64,000 nucleotides of DNA from Ampelomyces quisqualis (lineage: Eukaryota > Ascomycota > Dothideomycetes > Pleosporales > Phaeosphaeriaceae). The translations under genes were made by a program, and so were the position numbers. The DNA lies in NCBI GenBank assembly GCA_018398575.1, contig JAGTXZ010000003.1, forward strand, positions 1,054,001 through 1,118,000, in the 5' to 3' direction. Under the pieces are notes generated by a model that did no database searches, was not told where the DNA came from, and was given only the letters and a program-made list of their open reading frames with translations. The stretch's first letter is position 1. The number at the start of each line of letters is the position of its first letter. Below are positions 43,846-56,234 of this stretch, piece after piece.

Positions 43846-43980
43846 CATAAATTAAATATTTGTTTGTTTGTTTGATTTGTAATTAATTAAACAAACAAAT
43901 ATAGATAGCTAATTTTACTAAACAAACAAATATAAAAATCCTAATATTTACTAAATATTTGCTAAATATTTAGTTATTTT
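43846..43980. repeat. Low-complexity boundary of the AT-rich block
   Basis: Runs of TTTG/CAAA and their inverse: ATATTTGTTTGTTTG near 43857 and CAAACAAATATA near 43890 and 43922, plus AAATATTT repeats. It marks the abrupt change from about 50% GC to strongly AT-rich sequence. Confidence 0.6.
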
Positions 43981-46300
43981 AATATATAGCTAGTTTTAGG
44001 CTAAGTTTTAGTATTGTAATTGCGTTAATTTTAGTGTTTTAAAGTTCTACATAACTAGCTATCTAAACTTACTCTTAACAACGCTAGCTCTCTTATCTAC
44101 AGACGCTAACGCCTCTATTAACAGATAAGCAAAGTATTACAACGCCTACTACTATGTCTCTATAAGTAGTAAGAAAGCGTACGCGCGCGTTAAACGTTTT
44201 TACAACCTCTTTAAAGCAATTAAGAATTTTAGCAACTTTACTACTACCTCTAACGCTATCCTAAGCGTAAGAGAGGCAGTTGCTTAAGTTACAGCCTTAA
44301 GAATTACTATCTACGCCTACTAAGGGCAGCTACGCTAGTACTGCCTCTATAGCAGCAACTAAGACCTCTAAGGATAGCTATATTAATAATAGAGGTAATA
44401 ACTTTAATAAGCTTAATTAGGATTAGCTTAAAAGTTAATATATTAAGCTATTACAGTAGCTCTAGCGCCTATAAAGTTAGGTATATACGCATAAATACTG
44501 TGTTATGCGTATAGACTAACCTACACGCCTATTTTAAGTATATAAATACTATTATATACATAAGGTACTACCTATTGTTATTAACTATTTAAAAGCTACG
44601 TCCTTTACTACTACTTACTTTACCTAACCTATAAAGGGCTATAACTTTTACTATATAGGCCTAATAACTACGCTAAAATACTTAAGTAGGTAGCTATTAC
44701 TTTATAAAGTAATTACAAGCAGCTTTAAGGTGTTATAAGCTACAGCTAACGTAATAGGCAACTTTAATATCTAACGCTTCTACTACGCGTTAGTATTATA
44801 GCTGCTTAATAATAACTTACCTATAGAGGTTATTACTTAGGCTTTAACTTATAAGCTTTTCTATATAGTAAGTAAAGAGGCAGAAGGCACGTTATAGTAA
44901 TTCCTGCGCAGTGTTACTATATACGCAATATAACTATTCTACGCTATACGCCTATAAGTTATCTATACCTTATCTAGCGCTGCTAGTAAGATATATATAA
45001 GCTTTAATAGCTAGATAACAAAGAGTAGAACGCAGGGTTTCTTTAAGATTATTACTTACTTTGCTATAGCGTTAAGTATAATCTAAGACTTACCTATTAC
45101 TCTACTATAACTTAATAGCGCCTATATAGGTAAGGTAATGTTAAGAGGTAAACTCTAAGAGTAGATACTAGGAAATAAAGACGTAAATTTGTGTCCTATT
45201 CTAATTGTTACCTAAAGGGTTTTTATAGTCTAGAAGATTTTAGTGTTCTAGTCTAGAATATTTTTAGTGTTCTAGTCTAGAGTGTTTTTAGTATTCTAGT
45301 TTAGAAAGCTAAGGTTTTTCTGTAACTAAGGACTAACTAAGCAGCAGCCTATTACATAATCCCTTTACTCTAGCGCTAGGTACGCTTAGACCTGCGTAAC
45401 TATTAAAATAAAAATTACTTTACTTAGATCTATTATTCTACACTCTTACTTCTCTTTTTAGGTAGCACTATATACTACACTAGCCTTGCCTTCTGCATAC
45501 TTACTTGCGTATTACTTCTTTTATTAACCTATACATCTCTTGCGCTTGTGCTACTATTTGTAAAAATACTAAGTTTACGCACTTTTTATAGTTCTCTAGC
45601 TAAGCGTTGTACTACTAACTTCTCTATTATAAGTTTTATATCTAAGGTGCTAAGCTAAGTCTAAGTATATTACTAACTAGTAATAGAATAGACTAAACAT
45701 TATTATTAAAGCTAAGCTTAACCTGCTATGTTGTTTAGGCTGCGCTATTACTTAGCTTAAAAGTAACAAGTCTAAGTGCAAGATTACTTATAGTAAAAGC
45801 ACCTGCTCTTAGTGCAAGGACGCTTATATTACGTACAGGCCTGTAAGTTAACTACTATATTCTTTTACTTTCTTAGTTAATTCTAATTGCTTTCTAGATT
45901 AACAATTACCTTAAGATTATAGTTATTTTGCTTTATAACGCGCTTGCTTGCAATTCTAAGGTTAAGTAGCTATTAACGCAGTATATAATTACTAGTTTCT
46001 AGTCTAACTTTATTAATAAGCTTAGGGCTGCTTAAGCAAAGTCTTGTAGTAGTAATAAGTCTAGCTACTAGAGTCTAACACGCAAGGTTAACAAGGTTAA
46101 TGTCCTAGTAGATATCTACTAGCTCTTTTAGCAGCTCTTTGTTAAGCAGGACACTATTATTTATAAGCTTAATAATGTTAGCGCTAGCGTGTAGCAGCTC
46201 TATACTAATATAAGTTTTTCTTAATTTATTTCTCTTCTATTAGAGTTTGTTTTTCTAAGGTGTTATATACATTCTACTAACATTTAATTAGGCTAAAGAG
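43981..46300. repeat. AT-rich RIP-mutated repeat of undetermined class
   Basis: No 60-codon frame survives on either strand. The texture (CTA, TAG, TTA-rich, CpA depleted) equals that of the Gypsy copies further right. Part may be the 3' region and LTR of element C, part another transposon; I could not match a transposase or reverse transcriptase here. Three short tandem units of about 25 bp built on TTTAGTGTTCTAGTCTAGA lie at 45232-45310. Confidence 0.45.
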
Positions 46301-49138
46301 TATAACATGCAGATCTTTAGCATAAGCTTCTAGGTTTCTTACGTTAGTAACGCCTTCTATACTACTAACAAGCTACTCTGTTACTTTAATGTAATAGAGT
46401 CTAACATTTATAAGAAGCCTACGTATAACGCAAAAGTATAGGCTAAAACTAATTGTTTAGTAATAGTAACTATTACGCTTTCTAATAGTAGAGAAGTAGG
46501 CTCTAGCGTGTAGTGTCTTTGCTGTAGTTCTTGTATAGCACTTGTAGGCAATTTCTATAGTAATAGACTTTCTTTTGTAGTTCTTACCTTTGTCTTATTA
46601 CTAAGCCTAGACCTTATAAAACTAATCTTATATTCTTTAATACTACTTATACATTAGACTAGATGTTACGCTCTATATCTTAGGCTTATAGGTTCTTATA
46701 GCTCTACTTTTATTACAAACGTTATTATTCTTACTAGTCTTTATAGTCTAGCGCAGTCTAAGTATTAGAATTCTATACTTTTTTCTTAGGTTTTTCTAAA
46801 CCTTCTAAAGATTTATGTTACGCTGTGTCTTAACTAACTATTGCCTAGCTTAAGTAGCTAGATCTCTAGAGTTAATCTAGGCTCTTTTTTTTGTATTCTT
46901 TAGCTATTAATCTATTAACGCTAAGCTTCTAGACTCTTCTCTCTCTATTCTTAGGTTATTCTAAGTAGTTAGTAGGACTGTTGCATTAGTTCTTAGGTAT
47001 TAGTATTTAAGTTTCTTATGTCTAGTTCCTAGAGATAGTTAACTACTAGTTATATCTTTACTATTAACTAGTTAAGGCTATTGCAGGTTAGCTAATAGAA
47101 TAGATATAAGTATCTTCTTCCTTCTCTACTCTTTACTAAAGCTTTTAGTCTTAGGCTTTGTCTATTGTAGTATCTTTACATTCTCTCTATTAGTTACTTT
47201 CTAGTGTTAGGCATTATTCTTAAATACAACTAAGTACGCTACTATATTATTTCTTATGCCTCTAGTTTTCTTTATGCTTGTTCTAAGTTTGTTCTTTTTT
47301 TACAAATCTCTTCTGTACATAACGCTGTTATCTCTTCTAGTATTACTATACGTAACTATAGCTCTTCTTTCTACCTTCTTTCTCTACTAATATATTTTAT
47401 TTAGCAGTTAGAGTAAGCAGTTACTTTACTAATAGCTTATTTAAGTCTTGTTATGTCTCTATATTGTCTATCTACTTAGTAAGAGCTATAGTGTTAGCAA
47501 CATTTACTTATAGTTTCTATATTAGTTCTGCGTATCTTACCTATTTTACTAAGTATTACAGCTATATACTTTACCTTTTCTTCTTCTATTATTCTGTAAG
47601 GATATAGTTAACAAGGTACTTGTTATTAGCTTTATTCTTGCTTACTACTATTGCTTCTAGTTGCTAGTTATTAGACTTCTAGTGTAGGAGCAGATTTTCT
47701 ACATTAAGCTAAAAGCAGTTAACGTAGAATTTTAAGTGCACTCTAGAAGGTACGCTTAGTTCTATAACGTAGAAGGAAATAACCTTTGTAACTGTATACT
47801 TTCTGTTCTTCTAATCTAGTTTTTTTAAAGGTCTTTTGTTAGATATAAAGCAACTGTACTAGAGCTATACTTTGTCTCTTACATAAAGCTCTAGAGCTTT
47901 TTGTCTATAGTAATTAGCCTAGCACTATTATTTTTACTGTAATTCTACTATCTTTGCTTGCATATAGTCTATTATTTCTTTTATCTTAGTTACTATTACT
48001 TTAGCAGTAGCCCTTTTATTATTACTAGACTAGTGCTAGTTCTTTGTAGTCTATTCTAGGTCTAACTAAATAGAGTTTGTATTGTACCTATGCTAAAGAA
48101 AGAATAGGCTAACGCCTATAGACGCTGTATTTTGTCTAGCTATTATAATTTGTACTAGTAGGCATAGAGTAGCCTAGTTTAACTAATCCTAGTTTACAAA
48201 AGCTTTTAAGTAAGCTTCTACTATACTGTTTATTTGCTCTATAGCGCTATCTATCTAAGAGTAGTATACTATTAAGACTTTTCTTTATATTCTAAGCTTA
48301 TTATAGAGTAACAACTAGAATTTGCTTACAAATTATAACTTTTTGTTAGACACTATAGTGTTTAGAAGCTAGTAGTACGTAACTACTTATTTAATAAATG
48401 CCTTAACTATAGTAAAAACTTTTAGGTCTAAAATAGGCATAAGCACTACGTTTTTACTTAGCTAGTTAGTAACTACTATAAAGTGTAACATTTTGTAGCT
48501 TAGTAAAAGGCCTATAATAAAGTCTACTAACAATTCTTTTTATATTTAGACTAAGAGCAGAAGTAGGCGTAGTAGTTCTTGTTTAAGTTTCCTTTAGAGC
48601 TTTATTCTACTATATACTACGCAGTTTTAGACAAACTACTAGATACTTAAAAACATTCTAGGCTAGAAGTAGTCTCTTGCTAATATTGCGTATATGTTTT
48701 CTCTGCCTAGGTGCCTAGTAATTAGAGAGTTGTGTACTTCTAAGATAATATACGTTTATAAGTTTATGCATTCTAGCACTTATTTACGCTTTCTATAGAG
48801 TAGGTATCCTAAGTTATTTAAGCTACACTCTACTAAGGAAACTTTTAAGCTTAGATACAAAGGGAATTTTTACTGTTCTATTCTAACAGCGTTAACTACT
48901 AATTAGTAGGCTTTATCTATACAAACAGCCTGTTTCTATAATTTCTTAATAGTAGGCTCTGTTAGTCCTTTAGAGCGTTTATTTGTGTAGAAACTTTACC
49001 TAAACGTAGTCTTGTATAGTACTGCAGTTCCTTTAGTAGTATCTAGAGTATTTCTTGCTACAGAAGGCTTTCTAGCGCCTTAGTTATAAGCAACGTTCTT
49101 CTCTTTTAACGCAGCGTCTTTGTTTATAAGTATGTTTT
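46301..49138 (-). pseudogene. Ty3/Gypsy element C, integrase side, RIP-mutated
   Basis: Read on the minus strand with stops ignored, 48.9 to about 47 kb gives a Gypsy integrase: the zinc-binding HHCC region (about 48700-48800, a HNSLIxxHLGRE-like string) and the catalytic core further down. Between 49138 and 48850 is the pol linker that follows the 99-bp repeats. Trp and Gln codons are mostly TAG/TAA. The element continues at 62768 on the far side of the nested insertion, where RNase H and reverse transcriptase follow. Boundaries on the left are uncertain. Confidence 0.6.
49134..49138. repeat. Left 5-bp target duplication GTTTT
   Basis: Matches GTTTT at 62768-62772 just after LTR 3. Joining the two flanks across one GTTTT rebuilds a normal unit of the 99-bp minisatellite (…AAGTATGTTTT|AGAGC). 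Confidence 0.8.
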
Positions 49139-49437
49139 TGTAACAAGCACATACAAACACATGTTATATTTAATACCTTATAAAGGCTTAGTAACAGATT
49201 ATGCAGGGAGCTAGCAGATTAGGACCAAAAGCGCTCTAACAGCGCTTTAACTTAGCTGCTACGCCTACTATAAATATAAGCCTATAGCATAGATAGAGGA
49301 CAAGTTTCTCTTGTTCTTCTGTACAAGACCTATAAGTATATAGCTAATCTAGAATCTCTAATACAACACGCACTCCTATATGCCTCTAATACGTATCTAA
49401 TTTAATTCTAATAGCTGTACCTACCTGCGTTATTACA
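49139..49437 (+). repeat. LTR 1 (left end of the tandem Gypsy structure)
   Basis: 299 bp, starts TGTAA and ends TTACA. Has a TATA-like ACTATAAATATAAG about 130 bp from its start. Preceded by GTTTT (49134-49138), the left copy of the target duplication. Aligns without indels to the LTRs at 55936 and 62469 in the parts I compared; differences are C/T and G/A. Confidence 0.85.
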
Positions 49438-52400
49438 TTACAAAAGAAACTTTGTTCTACTAGTAATAGTATTTAGATAATATTGCAATTTACTTTTAAA
49501 AAGATTGCGTTAATACGCATAGAACAACATCTAAATTAGATCTGTTTGCAACCTTAAATCTATTAAACACAGTTAGGATCCCTTAGATCTTCTAACAGCT
49601 AAAGCCTTTAGGTTTAGATCTTCCTATTAATACATAGTTAAGATTACTTTAGTAAAAGTTGCGTTTAGCGCTACAATAGAAACTTAAAGACTATTAATAA
49701 CCTAGGAGTATTAGAGGCAACGCTAATAACTCCCCCTAAAGAACTAACTCTAGGAGCCTTTCTCTAAGACAACTCTATATTAACTGTAACAACCTAGCAA
49801 CAGAGTGCTAAAGTAAAAAAGACAGATACTAAAAAACTCTCTTAGCCTAGAGCTGCACTAAATCTAACTCTTGCCTAAATAGAAGTTAATTAATTATAAC
49901 AAGATTTGAAACAGGCGTTAGCAGAAATTAATTCCCTTAAGAAAGGACTAACTCTATTAGTAGGACTAGACAAGCCCTTACCTACTACTAAATTACCTTA
50001 GAATAATTCTGCACTCTACTATTTATCTAACAGCTTTATATCTAAGTACTTATATTGCTATAAAAGCTTTTGCTAACTTTAACAATCTAAGAAAACGCCT
50101 AATATAGACAATCTTAGCAATAGAAAAGATTCTACCTTCTGCTAATAGCAGGCCTTAATTTAAGATTAACTTAAAATTAACTTAGATTACTATTAGACTA
50201 AAAGACAACACATAGCCTTAGTATAGGGCTACACTACAGAATTAGCTAAGAGCTATCTTAAGCTACAATATTTATTAGATACTAATTAAGAGTAATTCTA
50301 GAACGCTAAGCAAATAGTTAAGCTACTTAAGTCCTACTTTATTATAAGTAACAAGGTAGCTAAAAGCTATGTAGCGTTTAATTAATTGCAGATAACAAAG
50401 GAGGAAACGTTCTCCTTGTTTAAAGCTAGGTTTTTAAGTTCTGTAGTTAAGGGACAAGTACTCCCTTTAGAGTAGTTTTACTACTTGTAGACTAAGATTA
50501 CGCTAGAGTTATAAGCCTCTAACCTAGGATTTAGGCACTAATAGAAGAACTTATTTAATTAGATAGTAGAACACCTTACTGTATACAATATAGAGCAGAA
50601 GAACAACTCTACACTAAGTATAACACTAGCTGCTGCTAAGTTGCTAATTAGGTTAGCTCTATAACAGAATTTAGAGCTAAATTAGACTACTACTACTAAC
50701 GCTCTAACAAATTCTGCGCTAGCCTATTAATCTACAACAGTGTATCTTCCTACAAAGACTCTTAAGCTAGAACAACAAAAGACCTCTAGTAGTTGTTACA
50801 ATTGCAGTAAGCTAGAATACTACTCTAGTAACTACATAAAGCCTTATGTGCGTTAGATTAAAGCTATAAAAGTAGATAAGTATAAAGATGCTTAAGAGTA
50901 ACCTGATTAGGAGGTGTATTGTATAGGAAACAGAAGCGCCTAAGAGAACACTCCTCTCTAGGCCTAAGCTATTACAATCTATCTTACCTTAACCTTTCTT
51001 ATTTGTTTTGCAGTCTTTATTTCCTTATGCCTATGCTTCTTTACAACTAAGGCCTTAGCTTACGCCTTAATACTCTTGTTAACACTAGTGCTTAAAGTTT
51101 CCTATTTTTGAATTTACAAATTGTTTTATCTATTTCTAAAGCCTTGCAGCAACTTATCTAGAAGCTTCTCTTTTAGATTTAGGTGCGCAGCTTTAAGGAT
51201 TAGATTACTTCTTTAGTTACTTAATATATTTAACTACACTTAAATATTAATAGCTAAAAGATTTTGAACTGTCTATTCCTTATCCTTAATCTTAGGTCTT
51301 AAGATTGTATACTTAGCCTCTAATAGTTAAGACAATTTAAGATTTAATTAGATACAAATAGGTTATAGTTTATTTAGCTATCTAAGTACCCCTGTTTATA
51401 CAATCCTTTACCCCCTATTTCTACTGTTCTACATTAAGCTATAGTGCTAGATACTGTCTATCTTAATGTGCAACAACGCAACGCCCTATAGAAGAAAGAA
51501 GACTATTGTATCTAAAACAGTCCTTACTATTCCTCTTCTTCTATTTATTGTATTAAGAGATGCTTAAAGCTCCTATTAGCCTAAAAAATCTTAGAGATTC
51601 CTTATACTCTAACTAAGCAAACCCGCTTAGAGTTCAAATCCCTTCTAAGCACCTACATAGCTCTTATTTCTGCTAATGCATTTTACTTTATTATAAAGAA
51701 GCCTTAGAACAAGTTCTTTACAACAAGCCTCTATAAAATTAACAGGATCTTTACCTCTAAGGACAACGCAGACAATTAAAGCCAATTAGATAAGAGATTA
51801 CCTGCCTGTTACTCTTAGTATTAAGATGTATTTAGTAAGTTAGCAGCCAATTAATTACCTCCTTACTATCTGTATAATTACAAAATTATCCTTAAAGAAC
51901 TATTACTAAATGCGTTTAGTTTCCTGTACAAGCAGAATTAGAAGGAGCTTAAAGCTACTAAGGCCTACGTCTAGAAACACCTTTAGAAGAGTTTTATTAA
52001 GGCTAGCTAAAGCTCTTTTGCTTTACCTATTCTCTGTGTACGCAAACTAAATAGAGATATACGCATCTGTATAGACTACTAGAAGATTAACGCCCTTACG
52101 CGCAAGAATGTCTATCTAATCCCTTGTATTAATAAGCTGCTATTACGTCCCTCTAAAGCTAAGATCTTTACTAAGTTTAACATCTAGGCTGCCTTTAACA
52201 AAATTTGTATAGATCCTAACTCTAAAGAGTATACTACCTTTTGAACCTATTATAGTACATACAAGTGTAAGGTTCTCTCTTTTGGCTTGTATAATAGGCT
52301 AGTAATGTATTAGCGCTATATAAATAATATACTAATTAATTATCTTAATAATTTCTGCGTTGCGTATCTTAATAACATCCTAATCTACTTAGAGGATATA

Positions 52401-55400
52401 AACTTACATTAGGAACACGTCCAAAAGGTTCTAGAGCGCCTACATACTGCAGGACTCTAAGTAGATATTTAGAAGAGTAAATTCTATATAACCTGCACAA
52501 AGTATCTAGGTTACGTTTTAACAAACTAGAGTACTAAAGTTAACCCTAATAAGGTAGAAGCACTCTAAAACTAAGCTAAACCTACTATAGTTACTAGCGT
52601 TAAGTTATTTTTTAGTTTTACTAGTTTCTATTAACAATTTATTAAGAATTTCTCTTGTGTAGCCAAACTAATTATAAAACTTTAAAGTCTTTCTACACTG
52701 TTTGAATAGACTACAGACTACTAACAGGCTTTTAATTAGATTAAAGCCTTACTTCTAGCTATTTCTACGCTATCTTATTTCTATTCTAAGTATAACACAA
52801 AGTTAAAAACTAACGCGTTAGATAGAGTAATAGCAGGAGTACTCTTCTAGAAGCACTCTAATAACAAGTAGTATCCTATAGCCTTCTACAGTTACGCCCT
52901 ATCTAGAGCTAAGCTTAATTAAGAAATATATAACAAAGAACTTTTTACTATTCTAAAAGCGTTTAAGAAGTAGAGAGCTAAACTTACCTCTATACAGAGT
53001 TAAATCTAGGTGTATTTAGATTACTGCTCCTTAGAATACTTTATAACTACTAAGGTTCTTAATGCACGTTAAGCACAATAGGCAGAGATTATTGCTTCTT
53101 TTAATTTCTGCATTAAGTACACGCCTAGCAAGCTTAACAAGCAAGCTAATATCCTAAGCTAAAGGAAACAGGACGTTAGCAAGGTTAAGGCTGCCTAACA
53201 AGACAACAGATTCTGTGTACTTTTAGGACCTAAACGCCTAAACCCCTAGGTTAACTCTAAACTAGCTTAGAACTACGTCTGTAACTAGCTAGAGGTTAAT
53301 GTTTTAGCTATTTTAGTCTAATCTATTAGTGCCCTCCTAAACCTTAACTTATTAGAACTAATTAAAGCCCTGCTAGCAGAGAATCGCTGCTCCTTTAAGA
53401 AAGAGCGTCTTAAGCTACTACAGCTGTATTATGTCTAAGAAGGACTACTACTTTATTACTTACGCCTTTATGTACCTAGGGATTCTCTCTTGTGCACCTA
53501 ACTAATTAGAGAAGCTTATAATTAGGTATCTACTGCCTACTCTAGCGCTATAAAGATGTATTAGCTTCTAGCTTAGCAATACTACTAGAAAGGCATAGAG
53601 GCTATATGCAAACGCTATGTACAAAACTACGTTTCCTGTTAAAGATCCTATCTAAGACAGCTCTAATCCCAAGGGTTCCTCTATCTGTTACTAATTCCTA
53701 ATAGGCCTATGCAGCATTTGTATATAGATTTTAAGACATTCCTAACTAATTAGCATAGCTATAATCAAATTATAGTTATTATTAATTGCCTATTAAAGCA
53801 AGCTATCTCTATCCTGTATTACAAGACTATTAACGCCTAGGAAATAGCTTATTTGTTTATCTAATAGGTATACTAATTTAGCTATACGCCTAAAAGCATA
53901 GTGTCTAACTGCAGCTCCTAGTTTGTGTCCTAATTCTAGTTTAAGTTCTGCAAGATCCTAGGCGTGCAAATTAAGCTTTCTATAGCCTACTATAAACAAA
54001 CTAATAGACAAACTAAGATTATAAACAAGTATATTAATTAACAATTAAGGCTCTTTGTATCCTACTACTAGGACAACTAGAGCGACCTCTTGCTAATAAT
54101 TAATTAAGCTTAAGCTACACTGCTGCACTCTGCAATTAGTATAGCGCTGTACCAGCTTCTGTTTAGATCTAAACTATAATAGAGCTAGAATTAAGTACTA
54201 TCTCCTTTGAAACATAAAGATATAAATATTAAGGATGCCTTAAGCTTAGCTACCTGTATGCATGCAGCCTAGCGCATAGCTAAAGACAATATAGAAAAGG
54301 CGCAGCAACAGATAGCTGCTAAGGTAAACAAATATTGTTAACCTGTTAACTAGGTAGTAGGTAACAAGGTTTACCTCTTAACCTAAAACCTATCTGTTAC
54401 CTGCCTAAGTCGCAAACTTGCTAAATTGTAGAAAGGCCCTTTTAAAGTTCTAAAACAAGTTAGCTATTTATTTTAACTAAAGCTACCTAAAGAATCTAAG
54501 ATCTATAACGTGTTTACTCTAGATGTCCTCTGTAAGGACCTTAACAACTCCCTGCCTAGTTAGCTAAGCCTAAACCTATCTAGCATCCTAATTTAAGGCG
54601 TTAAAGAATAGAAAGTTAAAGAGATCCTAGCTAGTAAGCTATACTGCTCTATCCTAAAGTATTGTGTAAAATAGGTAGGCTATAATTCTAACCCTACCTA
54701 GTATAATGCCTTAAACTTTATAGGCGCCCTATATATATTATAAGTGTTCTATAAATGCTATTTAAAATAGCTAGGACTCCTATAAGCGTTAGCTAAGTAG
54801 ATTATAGTATAAGAAAAAGAAGTTAAAGATCTTATAGTATTGCAAGACAATTATGTTAGGGAAATTAAACTTAATATTGCAACTACTATACTAGTAGGTA
54901 ACAGCTATTAACAATAGAAGTCTTACTCTTCTATTAGATCTAATAGCAGACTATTATTGCTACTAGTAGGACGTTCCTAATTGTCTAAATCCCTAGGTGC
55001 AAACACTAACGCACTACCTAGTAGTCTTCTATTCTAGCCCTGCTTGCTGCAAGTACTAGCCTCTTGCGCTGCCTTCTGCGCCTTCTCCTGCTCTACTAAC
55101 TAATTAGCCCTTAATGCTATTATAATATCTACTAGCTAAGTAACTACACTAGTTAACCTAGCTGTACTTCTCCTAAGTAACCTAACCTCCTTAGCTATTG
55201 CCTTAACCTCCCTAGCCAGCTCCTTTCTCTAGTAATAAGCACTAACTAACAAGTTAGCGTTGTTTATGTTAGCTACTTATGCAGTGCTTACTTGCACAAT
55301 AGTAGCTAACTAAAACGCTGCCTCCTTAACAGTAGCCTTCTGCTCTAACACTACCTTGTTAGACTTGTCTCTACTTAAGGCAGTAAACCTGCAGTTAAGA

Positions 55401-55935
55401 GCCTTAAAGAGGCTATTATACTTCTAGCCTGCATATAGAGAAACTAGGCAACACTTCTTATTTAAGAGTGTGTAATAAGCACACTTCTTAGACACGTCTA
55501 AATAGAATCTAAACTTAATATTAAAATGGCCGCAGGTAAAAGCTCTTGCAGCCTGTAAGTAAACAACCTAATAGGCTAGGAGATAAGCCTTAGGAGGGAC
55601 AGGAATAGGTATTATATGTATCTACTATACAGTTAGCTAGTAATTAAGAAAGGACAAGGCTTAGATAGCTTTAGGTATACAAACGTAAGAGAAAGAGTAT
55701 AGAGAAGTAGTATACTAGAAGGCTAGCCTTATATATATACTTAAAAAGCTTAAGGTAAAGTTAGAAATGTTAAACGCGCTAGCGTGCTAATCAAAACAAC
55801 AACAAACAGCTATATCACGTTATTCCAAAATAAACTTAAGGTAAATAAGAGTTTATAACAATTTAGAGAGGTATCTAAAACAACACTAATACAGACCTAA
55901 TTAATAGAGACTATTAATTTCAAGAAGGAGGGTAA
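49438..55935 (+). pseudogene. Gypsy chromovirus-type element, internal copy A (gag-pol), RIP-mutated
   Basis: 6.5 kb between LTR 1 and LTR 2. With stops ignored, one finds in order a gag region with a CCHC zinc knuckle at 50794-50835, reverse transcriptase about 52040-52560 (the YLDDIL box has become YLEDI near 52390), RNase H about 52700-53060, integrase about 53450-54200, and a chromodomain about 54600-54780. That order (RT-RH-INT-chromodomain) is Ty3/Gypsy chromovirus. A purine-rich tract (55922-55932) precedes LTR 2. Nearly all Trp codons are TAG and many Gln codons TAA/TAG, so nothing can be expressed. An antisense frame occupies 54905-55612. Confidence 0.82.
54905..55612 (-). pseudogene. 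Antisense accessory ORF of the Gypsy element, copy A
   Basis: Minus-strand frame of about 235 codons between the chromodomain and LTR 2. Start codon is ATA here (ATG in copy B). The N-terminal part has several Cys (TCGHFNIKFRFYLDVSKKC, then NKKCC); the C-terminal half is rich in charged and Leu residues (AREVKAIAKEVRLLRRSTA), likely a coiled coil. The few stops are TAG/TAA at positions that are Gln or Trp codons in the sister copy, or one transition from them. Not a known gag-pol domain; family not recognised. Confidence 0.6.
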
Positions 55936-56234
55936 TGTAATAAGCACATGCAAACATATGTTACATCTAATACCTTATAAAGGCTTAGTAACAGATTATG
56001 TAGAGAGCTAGTAGATTAGGACTAAAAGCGCTCTAACAGCGCTCTAACTTAGCTGCTACGCCTACTATAAATATAAGCCTATAGCATAGATAGAGGACAA
56101 GTTTCTCTTGTCCTTCTGTACAAGACCTATAGGTGTATAGCCAATCTAGAATCTCTGATACAACACGCACTTCTATATGCCTCTAATACGTATTCAATTT
56201 AATTCTAATAGCTGTACCTACCTGCGTTGTTACA
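55936..56234 (+). repeat. LTR 2 (middle, shared by both internal copies)
   Basis: 299 bp, TGTAA...TTACA. Immediately followed at 56236 by CTAGGAGCC, which in copy A lies 312 bp inside the internal region. Confidence 0.85.

Noticed and set aside
44160..45180. Possible DNA transposase in the AT-rich block
   Set aside because: Scattered strings on both strands suggested a DDE transposase, but no ordered catalytic motifs could be found.
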